Shown: piece by piece, positions 1-8,283 of the stretch
Numbering within the stretch: the stretch's first letter is position 1
How the letters are laid out: each line of letters opens with the position of its first letter
DNA from: DASPHG01 sp035629775
Lineage (GTDB): Bacteria; Actinomycetota; Thermoleophilia; Solirubrobacterales; Thermoleophilaceae
Length of the DNA stretch: 64,000 nt
Assembly (NCBI GenBank): GCA_035629775.1
Contig: DASPHG010000062.1
Location: 10,090 to 74,089 of the forward strand
Direction of reading: 5' to 3'
The notes under the pieces: model-generated
Told to the model about the DNA's origin: nothing
The model's input: the letters and a program-made list of their open reading frames with translations, nothing else
Database searches by the model: none
Program-made: the position numbers and the translations under genes

Positions 1-250
1 CCACGTGCGACTCCGCGGCGAAGTTCACGACGAGGTCGCAACCGTCCATCGCCTCGCGGACGGCGGCGGGATCCTCGATCGCGCCCTCCACGAAGGTGAT
101 CCGGTCCTCGACATCGGCCAGGTTCTCGCGCCGGCCGGCGTAGGTGAGCTTGTCGAGCACGACGATCTCGTCGCCGGGCCGCGCGTCCAGCACGACGCGG
201 ACGTAGGTGGATCCGATGAAGCCGGCGGCGCCGGTGACCAGGATCCTCAC
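1..250 (-). CDS. rmlB: dTDP-glucose 4,6-dehydratase, N-terminal part (cut by window edge)
   Basis: The visible 83 codons start at GTG and read MRILVTGAAGFIGSTYVRVV, the Rossmann GxxGxxG signature of extended SDR enzymes, followed by LDKLTYAGRRENL and NFAAESHV, which are characteristic of RmlB. RmlB converts dTDP-glucose to dTDP-4-keto-6-deoxyglucose in dTDP-L-rhamnose synthesis in the cytoplasm. The catalytic Tyr-x-x-x-Lys lies beyond the window edge. The GTG start overlaps the TGA stop of rmlD (GTGA), so translation is probably coupled. It is the last visible gene of the rmlA-rmlD-rmlB operon. The identity rests on N-terminal motifs and context. Confidence 0.9.
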   Translation of the reverse strand, partial: MRILVTGAAGFIGSTYVRVVLDARPGDEIVVLDKLTYAGRRENLADVEDRITFVEGAIEDPAAVREAMDGCDLVVNFAAESHV

Positions 251-1098
251 CTGGTGACCGCTCCCTCGGTTCGCTCGGCGAGGTACGAGGCGAGGCCCTC
301 CTGCCAGTCAGGCAGGTAGATCGCCTCGGTGCGCTCGGTCGAAAGCACCGAGTAGGGCGGCCGCGGAGCCGGCCGGCTCAGCTCGGCGGTCGTCATTGAC
401 ATCGTCCGCACCTCCAGGTTCGCCTGGCGGAAGATCTCCTGGGCGAACTCGTACCAGGAGCACTCGCCGCCGCCGGCGATGTGGTGAATGCCGAACGCCG
501 ACGTATCGATCAGGCGCACGAGCGCGTCCGCCAGGTGGGCGGTGTAGGTCGGGCAGCCGACCTGGTCGCGCACGACGACGACGTCGCCCTGGTCCTGACC
601 GAGCGCGAGCATCGTTTCCACGAAGTTCCGCCCGCCCGTGCCGAAGAGCCACGAGCTGCGCACGATGAAGTAGCGCTGGTTCGCGGCCGCCGTCTCCGCC
701 TCGCCGGTGGCCTTCGTCTGCCCGTAGACCGACAGCGGCCGGGTGGGGTCCGACTCCACGTAGGGCTCGCCCTTCAGCCCGTCGAAGACGTAGTCGGTCG
801 AGGGGAAGACGATGCTCGCTCCGACCTCGGCCGCGCCGAGCGCCACGTGGCGGGCGCCCTCCACGTTGATTCGCGTGGCACCCACGAGATCGTCCTCCGC
901 GCCGTCCACGTCGGTGTACGCGGCGCAGTTGACGACGACCTCCGGCGCCTCGCGCACGCACGCCCGCCACACGGCCTCGGCGTCCATGATGTCGAGGTCG
1001 GCGTGCGTCAGCGCGACGACCTCGTGGTTCCAGTAGGCCGCGGCGCGGGCGAAGTCCCTGCCGAGCATCCCGCCTGCGCCTGTGACCAGGACCCTCAC
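247..1098 (-). CDS. rmlD: dTDP-4-dehydrorhamnose reductase
   Basis: This 283-residue protein has the length expected for RmlD. It begins MRVLVTGAGGMLG (NAD(P)-binding glycine motif) and has STDYVFDG and the catalytic YGQTK (Tyr-x-x-x-Lys) near residue 130, then SSWLFGTGGRNFV, all typical of the family. It reduces dTDP-4-keto-L-rhamnose to dTDP-L-rhamnose, the last step of the pathway. The GTG start lies 3 bp after the rmlA stop and the TGA overlaps the rmlB start, so the three genes are probably one transcript with coupled translation. No Shine-Dalgarno sequence is visible, consistent with coupling. Confidence 0.93.
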   Translation of the reverse strand: MRVLVTGAGGMLGRDFARAAAYWNHEVVALTHADLDIMDAEAVWRACVREAPEVVVNCAAYTDVDGAEDDLVGATRINVEGARHVALGAAEVGASIVFPSTDYVFDGLKGEPYVESDPTRPLSVYGQTKATGEAETAAANQRYFIVRSSWLFGTGGRNFVETMLALGQDQGDVVVVRDQVGCPTYTAHLADALVRLIDTSAFGIHHIAGGGECSWYEFAQEIFRQANLEVRTMSMTTAELSRPAPRPPYSVLSTERTEAIYLPDWQEGLASYLAERTEGAVTR

Positions 1099-1101
1099 GG
1101 G

Positions 1102-2175
1102 CTAGAGGATCGCGATCTCGGCGTTGTCGCCGACGACGAACCGGAAGGCCCGCGGCAGCTCCGGGCTGCGCGCGATCGCCACGTTCTTGCCGATCAGGCT
1201 GGCCTCGATCCGGCCGTCGAGGTCCTGCACGGACGAGCCCTCGAGGACGATCGAGTGCTCGATCTCGGCATTCGAGACGACCACGCGGTCCCCGATCGCC
1301 GTGTACGGCCCGATGTAGGCGTCGGTCAGCACGGCGCCGCGCCCGATGATCGCCGGGCCGCGCACGGTCGTCCGCTCGAGCCGCGCGCCCGCCTCGATTG
1401 CAACCCGGCCCTCCACGCGCGAGTCGCTCAGCTCGCCCTCGAGCCGCTCCGCGATGTCGTCGAGGATCAGCCGGTTCGCCTCGAGCATGTCCTGCACCTG
1501 GCCCGTGTCCTTCCACCAGCCGCGCACCACGTGCGGGTCCACGCGCAGCCCGCCGTCCACGAGGTTCTGGATCGCGTCCGTGATCTCGAGCTCACCCCGG
1601 GCCGAGGGCTCGATCGCGCGCGCGGACTCGAACACCGCGGAGGTGAACATGTACACGCCGACGAGGGCGAGGTCGGTCTTCGGCTCGGGCGGCTTCTCGA
1701 CGAGGCGCGCCACGCGTCCCTCACCGTCGAGCTCGGCGACGCCGTAGTGCTCGGGGTCGGGGACGGGCGTCAGCAGGATCAGCGCGTCCGGCCGGTCCGA
1801 GCGGAAGGTGTCCACGAGCTCCGTGATCCCGTCGCGCAGCAGGTTGTCGCCCAGGTACATCACGAACGGCGAGTCGCCGAGGAACCCCTCGGCTGTCAGC
1901 ACGGCATGGGCGAGGCCCAGTGGAGCGTCCTGCTCGATGTAGGTGATCTCGACGCCGAACGCGGAGCCGTCGCCGGCCACCTCCTGGATCTCGGCGCCCG
2001 TCTCCGGCGCGATGATGATCCCGACCTCACGGATCCCGGCCGCCGCCATCGCCTCGATTCCGTAGAAGAGCACCGGCTTGTTCGCGACGGGCACGAGCTG
2101 CTTCGCGCTCGTGTAGGTGATCGGGCGCAGGCGGGTGCCGCGGCCGCCGGAGAGGATCAGGCCCTTGAGCTCCAC
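1102..2175 (-). CDS. rmlA: glucose-1-phosphate thymidylyltransferase, long form
   Basis: The 357-residue protein starts VELKGLILSGGRGTRLRPIT, containing the nucleotidyltransferase loop GGxGTRLxPxT, followed by KQLVPVANKP. YLGDNLL is the metal-binding region and LVEKP follows. The N-terminal ~235 residues form the NTP_transferase domain. The remaining ~120 residues show hexapeptide-like repeats (AIIGRGAVLTDAYIG, SIVLEGSSV) typical of a left-handed beta-helix, as in the long RmlA/StrD type. It makes dTDP-glucose from dTTP and glucose-1-phosphate. I chose the GTG that overlaps the upstream stop by one base (TAGTG). The longer open frame upstream would run into the previous gene. Confidence 0.92.
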   Translation of the reverse strand: MELKGLILSGGRGTRLRPITYTSAKQLVPVANKPVLFYGIEAMAAAGIREVGIIIAPETGAEIQEVAGDGSAFGVEITYIEQDAPLGLAHAVLTAEGFLGDSPFVMYLGDNLLRDGITELVDTFRSDRPDALILLTPVPDPEHYGVAELDGEGRVARLVEKPPEPKTDLALVGVYMFTSAVFESARAIEPSARGELEITDAIQNLVDGGLRVDPHVVRGWWKDTGQVQDMLEANRLILDDIAERLEGELSDSRVEGRVAIEAGARLERTTVRGPAIIGRGAVLTDAYIGPYTAIGDRVVVSNAEIEHSIVLEGSSVQDLDGRIEASLIGKNVAIARSPELPRAFRFVVGDNAEIAIL

Positions 2176-2627
2176 TAGTAGGTCCCGCCCAGCTTCGAGT
2201 GGTCCCACGACACGGTGCGCGTCGGGGTGAAGCGAAGGCCCACGCGCTTCTCCGCCTGCTTCTCGACCAGCGCCTCGACGTTGTGGTCCAGCTCGCCGGC
2301 GTAGCGCCCGAACAGGCGCATCCCGTACTCCTTGGCGTCGCGGTCGAGCGTCACGTCGCACTCCATCATCACGCCGCGCAGCTCCTCGTACCGGACGCCG
2401 TGCTCCACCTGGACCGTGGCGCGCGGGTCGCGCTCGAGGTTCTTCGTCTTCTGCGACTTGGCGTAGGTCCAGCCGATCAGCTCATCACCGTCGGGGACGT
2501 ACCAGAGCGGCATGAGGTGGGGCCGGCCTTGCGGGCCGACCGTCCCGACGGTCATCACGAGCTGCTCCTCGAGGAAGGCGCGCACCTCGCGATCGGACAT
2601 GCGGATCTGGTCACGCCGCGACCCCAT
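2175..2627 (-). CDS. PPOX-fold (pyridoxamine 5'-phosphate oxidase-like) flavin/F420-type protein
   Basis: This 150-residue protein carries the split-barrel signature of the PPOX superfamily: VRAFLEEQLVMTVGTVGPQG, then PHLMPLWYVPDGDELIGWTY and KTKNLERDPRATVQVE. Members bind FMN, F420 or heme; cofactor and substrate cannot be assigned here. The ATG at 2627 is preceded by a TANNNT hexamer 8 nt upstream, which supports it over the internal ATG at 2600. Its TAG overlaps the rmlA GTG by one base, so it is the first gene of the rhamnose operon. That link may be transcriptional only, since no role for it in rhamnose synthesis is known to me. Confidence 0.8.
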   Translation of the reverse strand: MGSRRDQIRMSDREVRAFLEEQLVMTVGTVGPQGRPHLMPLWYVPDGDELIGWTYAKSQKTKNLERDPRATVQVEHGVRYEELRGVMMECDVTLDRDAKEYGMRLFGRYAGELDHNVEALVEKQAEKRVGLRFTPTRTVSWDHSKLGGTY

Positions 2628-2635
2628 GTCGGCGT

Positions 2636-2641
2636 AACCTA
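2636..2641 (-). promoter_or_regulatory. -10-like hexamer TAGGTT for a leaderless start
   Basis: TAGGTT ends 8 nt before the ATG at 2627, which has no clear Shine-Dalgarno sequence. This matches the actinobacterial leaderless pattern TANNNT. It would start the PPOX-rmlADB transcript at or near the start codon. Confidence 0.45.
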
Positions 2642-2656
2642 CCGTCGCGACGGCTT

Positions 2657-4717
2657 TCAGCTGCGAGCCAGCCCGGCCAGGGCCTCGGCGCCCTCGAGCA
2701 CGGCAGCGCGCGCTTCGTCGGGCTCGAGGACCACGGCGTCGCCGCCGAGGCTGAGGATCTGGTGCACCAGCCAGTCGGTGCCCTTGAACGCCTGCTCGAC
2801 GATCACGGCGCCGTCGCGCAGCTCTTCGACCACGCGCTTGTCCTCCCGCGCCCAGCGCGCCCGCTCGGGGGACCACCAGATGCGCGCGACCTTCGACGCC
2901 TCGACCTCCCCGGTTCGCAGCCATCCGCGCGTGTCGGCCTCGACGCCCTCGCGCGGGTCGAACTTCTCGTCGAGCACGCTGGCCGACCGGATCCGGTCGA
3001 GCCGGAAGGTGCGGGCGTCATCGCGTTCGAGGTCGTGGGAGACGACGTACCAGCCCTCGCGCCCGTTGGCGAGCTGGTAGGGCTCGATCCGGCGGGTCGA
3101 GAAATCGTCCTCGTTCTCCTTGTAGTAGTCGATCTCGACAAGGCGACCCGACGCGATGCCCTCGCTGAGCACGCGCGCGATCTCCGAGTCGTCGCCCTTC
3201 GCGCGCGTGATCTGAAGACCATCCTGGGCCGGGTCCTGGCCGAGCGCGTCCACGATCTTCTGCCGCGCGGACTCGAGCGACCCCTCCGGAATGTGCTCGC
3301 CGATCAGGTCGATGGCGGCGACGAGCGCCTTCGCCTGGAGCGGCAGCAGCCGCGCGGGCCGGGCGAAGTTGTCGCCGTAGGGCTCGGGGTCGACCTCGAT
3401 CTGGTCGCCGACGACCTCGGCGTACACCACGTAGCTGCCGCCGCCGAAGTTCACGACGTTCAGCACGTCGATGTCCTCCTGGAGCTCCTGCTCGCTGACG
3501 TGCAGCTCCTCGCAGAGGGGCGCGAGGTCGAGCTTCGTGCCCTCGCGCGCGGCCTTGATCAGGATGCTCGCGAGCGTCACGAGGCGCGCGAACCGCTCGG
3601 GACGGATCGGCGAGTCGCCCTTGCCGTCGTCGGACTCCGGGGCCGGGCGCTCGGCGGGTGCGCCCTTCGACTTCGCCACCTCGAACGTGCCGCTGTGGCG
3701 CTCGACGATCAGCTCGAGGCGCTCGGACGCCAGCGCCACGAGATCCTCGGGCCCCAGCAGCCGCGCGCGGTCGCCCAGCTCGAGCACCCACGACACGATC
3801 GCCCGCGAATCGGCGTACTCCGTCTCGAAGACGGAGCCCTCGCCGGGCGCGTCGTCGACCTCGGCCGCCGGCGTGAGCGTGCCGGCGTGGCCGTAGTGGC
3901 GCTCGATCAGCCAGTCGACCCGCGGTGACAGCCAGATCCGGGCCGTGCCCTGCGGCTCGCCGAGCTGCCAGTCGGTGCGCGTGGCGTACCAGCGGTGGTC
4001 GAAGTCCTCGGGACGCGAGAAGTCGTGCTCGGCCTTCGACGAGTAGGAGACCTTGCCGCGGATCCGGGACAGCCGGAAGACGCGGATGTCCTGCCGCTCG
4101 TGCGAGTAGCCGATCAAATAGAACTGGCCGCGCTGGTAGAGGAGCTGGTAGGGGTCGACCTTGCGCTTCTCCTCCGAGTCGCGCCCGATCGTGTAGTAGT
4201 CGAACACGATCGTCTTGCGCCTGAAGATCGCCGTCTCGATCTTCGACAGCCGCTGCGACAGCTCACGCCCGCCGGCCTCGGCGGTCTGGGCGAGCGCGAC
4301 CGGCTGGCTCTCCGCCGTGCCGAGCGGCGACGGCTTGCCCCACGAGAGCTGCTGGAGCGCGAGCCGCAGCGGCTCCGCGTAGGCGAACTCGCCGTCCAGC
4401 AGGCTGAGCGCCATCCGCAGCGCGCCGAGCTCGGCGTCCGAGAACTCGATCGCCGGCAGGTAGAAGTTCTCGGGCGGGAGCGTGTAGCTCTCCGCCTCGT
4501 AGGACCCGTCGGCGGGCTTGTCCACCTTCAGGTCGATGCCGAGGGACTCGAGCTCGGCCCGATCGGCGTAGAAGCGGCGGGCGAACGCGTCGTCGTTCAT
4601 GCCCGAGTAGCCCTCGACCTCCTGCTTGATCTCGAGCGCCGTGACCGAGCGCCGCTCGGCCATCAGGAACGAGATCAAGGACAGCTGCCGGATGAGCTTC
4701 TCGGTGTCCTTTGCCAT
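2657..4717 (-). CDS. pafBC: PafB-PafC fusion: WYL-domain DNA-damage transcription regulator
   Basis: The 686-residue protein is a tandem duplication of a helix-turn-helix plus WYL architecture. The first half has an HTH (LIRQLSLISFLMAERRSVTALE, residues 7-60) and a WYL domain (DPYQLLYQRGQFYLIGY, about 200-230). The second half has another HTH-like region (FARLVTLASILIKAAREG, near 380) and WYL domain (EPYQLANGREGWYVVSH, about 560-590). In mycobacteria PafB and PafC are separate, adjacent proteins that together activate the RecA/LexA-independent DNA-damage response; natural fusions are known in some actinobacteria. WYL domains sense nucleic-acid ligands. I chose ATG 4717 (MAKDTEKL) over an upstream in-frame Met because similarity begins here. 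The usual neighbouring proteasome genes are absent. Confidence 0.85.
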   Translation of the reverse strand: MAKDTEKLIRQLSLISFLMAERRSVTALEIKQEVEGYSGMNDDAFARRFYADRAELESLGIDLKVDKPADGSYEAESYTLPPENFYLPAIEFSDAELGALRMALSLLDGEFAYAEPLRLALQQLSWGKPSPLGTAESQPVALAQTAEAGGRELSQRLSKIETAIFRRKTIVFDYYTIGRDSEEKRKVDPYQLLYQRGQFYLIGYSHERQDIRVFRLSRIRGKVSYSSKAEHDFSRPEDFDHRWYATRTDWQLGEPQGTARIWLSPRVDWLIERHYGHAGTLTPAAEVDDAPGEGSVFETEYADSRAIVSWVLELGDRARLLGPEDLVALASERLELIVERHSGTFEVAKSKGAPAERPAPESDDGKGDSPIRPERFARLVTLASILIKAAREGTKLDLAPLCEELHVSEQELQEDIDVLNVVNFGGGSYVVYAEVVGDQIEVDPEPYGDNFARPARLLPLQAKALVAAIDLIGEHIPEGSLESARQKIVDALGQDPAQDGLQITRAKGDDSEIARVLSEGIASGRLVEIDYYKENEDDFSTRRIEPYQLANGREGWYVVSHDLERDDARTFRLDRIRSASVLDEKFDPREGVEADTRGWLRTGEVEASKVARIWWSPERARWAREDKRVVEELRDGAVIVEQAFKGTDWLVHQILSLGGDAVVLEPDEARAAVLEGAEALAGLARS

Positions 4718-4804
4718 GCCCGCGGGCCAGCATAAGGAAGGGAAACGCACGCCGTGCAGCGCTCTGCGACGACCCCGTGCGCTTTTTCGCTCTTTGCGGG
4801 GTGG

Positions 4805-5800
4805 CTAGGCGGCGTTCCGGCGCGCGAAGTACGCCGAGCTCTCGAGCGCGCGGTCGAAGCGCGACCAGCGCTCGCCGTCGCCAAGCGACTTCTCGAGCCG
4901 GTCGAAGCTGCCGAGCTTGCCGCCGAGGTTGTCGATGGCGTGCACGAGCGTGGCCTCGCGCGTGCAGGGGACGACCGGGCTGCCGTGCTCGAGCGACCCG
5001 TGGTGGGAGAGGATGATGTGGAGCACCGCCTCCGCCGTGGCGGCCGGGAAGCCGGGGATCTCCTCGATCTCGCGCCGGACGATGTGGTAGCCCAGCGGAA
5101 TCTCACCCTGGAGCTTTCCGGCGTCGGAGAGGTCGATCGCGCCGCCCTCCATCTCGTAGGCCTCGATCTTCCCGATGTCGTGGAGCAGCGCGCCGGTGAC
5201 GGCAACGTCGCGGTCGAGCCCGGGGAAGGTCGCCGCCATCGCGCTGACGCCCTGCGCGACTGACAGGCAGTGCTCGAGCAGGCCGTGGCGGTAGGCCTGG
5301 TGGTAGTGCTTGGCGGCCGGCCAGATGCTGTAGCGCTCCCAGATCCGCCCCTCCGGCGCGATCAACCCGTCGAGGAGCTGGCGCAGGTGCGGGCACTGCA
5401 CCGTGCCGATCAGCTCGCGCAGGTCGGCCTCCATCTGCCCGAAGGGGATCGGCGCGCACTCGTGGAGGTCCTGCGGGTCGTACTCGCCGTCGCCCGCGGC
5501 GCGCGCGCTGCGCACGGTGAGCGTGGAGCCGAAGCGCTCGTCCTCCGAGTACGTGCCGCGGACGATCACGACCGTGCCCGGCAGGGCGGCCTCGGCGATG
5601 GCGTCCACGTCGTCCCAGCACACCGCGTCGATCCGCCCGGTGACGTCGCCGAGCTGGAGCTTCAGGAAGGCGTCGCCGTTGCGCTTCGCGCGCCGGCTGA
5701 GCTCGCGCACGACGAACGCCGTCTCGACCTGCTGGCCGTCGGTCAGGTCGCGCGCGAACACCTTCTCCGCGAGGGTCGGTATGAGAATCGCCTGCTCCAT
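4805..5800 (-). CDS. OB-fold plus HD-domain phosphohydrolase, YhaM-like
   Basis: The 331-residue protein has an N-terminal OB-fold nucleic-acid-binding segment (residues ~15-100: LQLGDVTGRIDAVCWDD, then GTVVIVRGTYSE). An HD domain follows, containing HGLLEHCLSV, GALLHDIGKIEAY (His-Asp metal pair) and LSHHGS. This order matches the YhaM 3'-5' exoribonuclease family, which degrades RNA/DNA ends in Gram-positive bacteria. Activity is inferred from architecture. The start is the ATG reading MEQAILIP. A TAACTT hexamer lies 10 nt upstream, so the leader would be very short. It is transcribed divergently from the SDR gene, with 57 bp between starts. Confidence 0.82.
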   Translation of the reverse strand: MEQAILIPTLAEKVFARDLTDGQQVETAFVVRELSRRAKRNGDAFLKLQLGDVTGRIDAVCWDDVDAIAEAALPGTVVIVRGTYSEDERFGSTLTVRSARAAGDGEYDPQDLHECAPIPFGQMEADLRELIGTVQCPHLRQLLDGLIAPEGRIWERYSIWPAAKHYHQAYRHGLLEHCLSVAQGVSAMAATFPGLDRDVAVTGALLHDIGKIEAYEMEGGAIDLSDAGKLQGEIPLGYHIVRREIEEIPGFPAATAEAVLHIILSHHGSLEHGSPVVPCTREATLVHAIDNLGGKLGSFDRLEKSLGDGERWSRFDRALESSAYFARRNAA

Positions 5801-5844
5801 CGGGACGGTCAAGTTAGGGCCGCGCCCGGACGGCTCCCGGCCCG

Positions 5845-5850
5845 TAGAGT
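5845..5850 (+). promoter_or_regulatory. -10-like hexamer TAGAGT for a leaderless start
   Basis: TAGAGT lies 7 nt before the ATG of the SDR gene, and no ribosome-binding site is present. It supports that ATG as the start and suggests leaderless transcription. Confidence 0.45.
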
Positions 5851-5857
5851 GCCGCGC

Positions 5858-6532
5858 ATGCACGCCGTTCTCGTGGCCGGAGGGACCGGCGCGCTCGGTA
5901 CCGCGGTCCTCCGCGAGCTGCTCGACGCGGGCCACCCGGTGACCGCGACGTGGGTGGTCGAGAAGGAGCGCGAGCGGGTGGTCGAGGAGGACGGCCTGTC
6001 GCTGGTCCGAGCCGATCTGATGGATCCCGGCGAGGTGGGTGAGGCGGTGAGCGGGGTCGCGGACCTCGGCGCCGTGGTGAACCTCGTCGGCGGCTTCTCC
6101 TCCGGGCCGCTGGTGCACGAGACGGATCCCGAGGAGTGGGAGCGGATGCTCAAGCTCAACCTTCGCCCGGGCTTCCTGCTCGCGCGCGCGGCGATGCCGC
6201 GGCTCCTCGAGCGGGGCGGCGGCGCCTACGTGGGCGTCTCCGCCCGCCCGGCGCTGCGCCCGTTCGCCGGCGCGGCGGCGTACGTGACGGCGAAGGCGGC
6301 CGTGCTCGCCTTCGTGCGCGCGCTCGACGCCGACTACCGCGGGGACGGCATCCGCGCGAACGCCGTGCTGCCGAGCGTGATCGACACCCCGGCGAACCGC
6401 GCGGCCACGCCGGACGCCGACTTCTCGAAGTGGGTGGAGCCGGCCGAGATCGCGCGCGTGATCCGCTTCCTCGTGTCGGACGACGCCGCCGTCACGAGCG
6501 GCGGAGCGATTCCCGTGTACGGCCGCGCCTAG
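5858..6532 (+). CDS. short-chain dehydrogenase/reductase (SDR)
   Basis: The 224-residue protein starts MHAVLVAGGTGALGTAVL, a Rossmann glycine motif. It contains NLVGGF, a Ser in YVGVSAR and the catalytic pair YVTAK (Tyr-x-x-x-Lys). The C-terminus ...SDDAAVTSGGAIPVYGRA is typical of classical SDRs (I-P-V-x-G motif). The substrate is unknown. At 224 residues it is slightly shorter than the usual 245-255. The TAG stop is shared with the convergent EcsC gene through one CTAG. Confidence 0.85.
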   Translation: MHAVLVAGGTGALGTAVLRELLDAGHPVTATWVVEKERERVVEEDGLSLVRADLMDPGEVGEAVSGVADLGAVVNLVGGFSSGPLVHETDPEEWERMLKLNLRPGFLLARAAMPRLLERGGGAYVGVSARPALRPFAGAAAYVTAKAAVLAFVRALDADYRGDGIRANAVLPSVIDTPANRAATPDADFSKWVEPAEIARVIRFLVSDDAAVTSGGAIPVYGRA

Positions 6533-7140
6533 CCGCCGTAGAACCGGATCGTCCGCTCTCCAAGCGCGCCCACCGCGGTCGAGTTCTGGATCGCCATGAT
6601 CGGCGACGCGACGCCGGGGATGATCTTCGCCGCCGTCCGGTGCGCGACGTGCCCCCCGACCATCTTCAGCAGCCTGGTCCGCAGCTTCGCGTCGCCGCCA
6701 CTCAGCTTCCCCTTCGCGAACTCGAGCGCCACGTGGCGGCCCACGCCGTCGAGCGCATCGCGGGCCTCCTGCGCGGTCGGGTAGACGTCCTGAAGCGCCA
6801 GCAGCTCGGCCGGGCGCATCGGGTGGTGCGGGTCGAATCCGTACGAGGCGGCGACGTGGAACACCATCCGGCTCTCGATCCACGCGAGCGCGGCGAGGTC
6901 GGGGACGATCCCCCACGCGCCGGCCAGTCCGAGCGCGGCCCCCTCGAGCTGCGAGAGGCGGATGTGGCTCTTGACGGCCCGGCGCGCGACGTCGGCGGGC
7001 GGCTTGCCGGCGTGCTCGGCGGCCCATCGCTCGGCGCCCGGCGCGAGCCGCTCGGCCGCCGCGAGCGCGATCAGCTCGGGCGCGCGGTCCGGCCGCGCGC
7101 GCACCTCGTCCCAGAGCCCCTTCGGGGCTTGCTCGAGCAC
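6529..7140 (-). CDS. EcsC family protein
   Basis: The 203-residue protein matches the EcsC family in its second half: MRPAELLALQDVYPTAQEARDAL, then a long helical section KIIPGVASPIMAIQNSTAVGALGERTIRFY. The molecular function of the family is unknown; the name comes from a gene beside a Bacillus ABC transporter. No transporter lies nearby. The start is GTG, with TAATAC 7 nt upstream as a possible -10 and no Shine-Dalgarno. The stop overlaps the SDR stop by 4 bp. Confidence 0.7.
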   Translation of the reverse strand: MLEQAPKGLWDEVRARPDRAPELIALAAAERLAPGAERWAAEHAGKPPADVARRAVKSHIRLSQLEGAALGLAGAWGIVPDLAALAWIESRMVFHVAASYGFDPHHPMRPAELLALQDVYPTAQEARDALDGVGRHVALEFAKGKLSGGDAKLRTRLLKMVGGHVAHRTAAKIIPGVASPIMAIQNSTAVGALGERTIRFYGG

Positions 7141-7169
7141 GCGCGAAGTATTAGTGCGCGACGCCTGCG

Positions 7170-8234
7170 CTACGCGAGCAGGACCTCGGCGCGCCGTCCT
7201 ACGCGCAGCCGCAGGCCCGAGGGGAACGCGAAGTCGCGCGTGACCGTGGCGCCGCTCCCCACGAGGCTGTCCTCGAGCCGCTGCCCGATGTGGCGGATCA
7301 CCGCGTGGTCGAGCACGATCGAGTGCTCGATCTCGGCCCCCTCGAGCCGGACCCCGGCCCCGACCGCGCTGTACGGGCCGACGAAGGCGTCCTGGAGCAC
7401 CGCGCGCGGGCCGATCACGGCGGGGCCGCGAATCGTGCTGCGCTCGATGACGGCGGAGGGGTGGACCTGCACCCGCCCCTCGATCCGGGCGTGCGAGAGA
7501 TCGACCCCCGTCAGGTCGGTGCGGATCTCGTCGAGCACCATGCGGTTCGCAGCGAGCAGTCCGTCCACCTCACCCGTGTACTTCCACGAGCCGCTGACGA
7601 TGCGCGTCTCGAGCCGCCCGCCGGCCTCGCCGATCGCTGCGACGATCTCCGGGACGCCGGCCTCGTCCGGAAGGCCGAGCGCGGCGTCGATGGCCGCTCG
7701 CCCCAGGACGAACACGCCCGCCAGCGCCTGCTCGGCGGGGGGCACCACCTTGTCCTGGACGAGCCGAAGCGGGCGGGAGCCCGCCCCGGCGGACGCGTCG
7801 TCGAACTCGGCCGCGTTGCGCACGAGGAAGATCGCGTCGGCGCCACTGAGCTCGAGCTCGTCGAACAGCGGGCCGAGCGGCTGCGAAACGAGCGCGTCGC
7901 CCAGGTGCACCATCACCGGCCGGTCGTCGAGGAAATGGGTGGCCGCGCGCAGCGAGTGGACGAGCCCCTGCGGCTCGCCCGCGTCGAGGCAGCCGATCCG
8001 GAGCGTCTCGTCGGCCGCGCCCGCGAGGAGCGCGCGCACCTCGGGGCCGGTGCCCGGCGAGACGATCACCGCGACGTCCTCCACGCCGCAGGCGTACATC
8101 GCGGCGAGGCCGAACGAGAGCAGCGGACGGTTCGCGACGGGCAGCCGGTGCGCTGCGCGCGTGCCCGCCAGCGCCGTCAGCTCGTCGTCACGGGTCGAAG
8201 CCGCGAGAAGTAGTCCCTTGCCATTGCGCGCCAT
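7170..8234 (-). CDS. RmlA-like nucleotidyltransferase paralogue with degenerate active-site loop
   Basis: The 354-residue protein aligns along its length with the rmlA product of this window: LPVANRPLLSFGLAAM versus LVPVANKPVLFYGIEAM, SWKYTGEVDGLLAANRMVLDE versus WWKDTGQVQDMLEANRLILD, and the same C-terminal beta-helix (AVIGPRAVLQDAFVGPYSAVG). The phosphate-binding loop GGRGTRLRP is replaced by AASTRDDELTALAG, and the GDN metal motif by GDAL. It may therefore be a non-catalytic sugar-nucleotide-binding or regulatory paralogue, or have changed chemistry. I chose the ATG reading MARNGKG. An in-frame TTG 12 nt upstream is an alternative. Confidence 0.75.
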   Translation of the reverse strand: MARNGKGLLLAASTRDDELTALAGTRAAHRLPVANRPLLSFGLAAMYACGVEDVAVIVSPGTGPEVRALLAGAADETLRIGCLDAGEPQGLVHSLRAATHFLDDRPVMVHLGDALVSQPLGPLFDELELSGADAIFLVRNAAEFDDASAGAGSRPLRLVQDKVVPPAEQALAGVFVLGRAAIDAALGLPDEAGVPEIVAAIGEAGGRLETRIVSGSWKYTGEVDGLLAANRMVLDEIRTDLTGVDLSHARIEGRVQVHPSAVIERSTIRGPAVIGPRAVLQDAFVGPYSAVGAGVRLEGAEIEHSIVLDHAVIRHIGQRLEDSLVGSGATVTRDFAFPSGLRLRVGRRAEVLLA

Positions 8235-8283
8235 CCCCTTGAACAACGCAGGTGCCGGGGATAACTGGCGGTGAGGGTTTGCC

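Noticed and set aside
481..2178. Long plus-strand open frame opposite rmlD/rmlA (565 codons)
   Set aside because: It is the antisense shadow of two clear rml genes. Its composition is Arg/Val/Asp-rich with no domain, and many such frames arise from high G+C.
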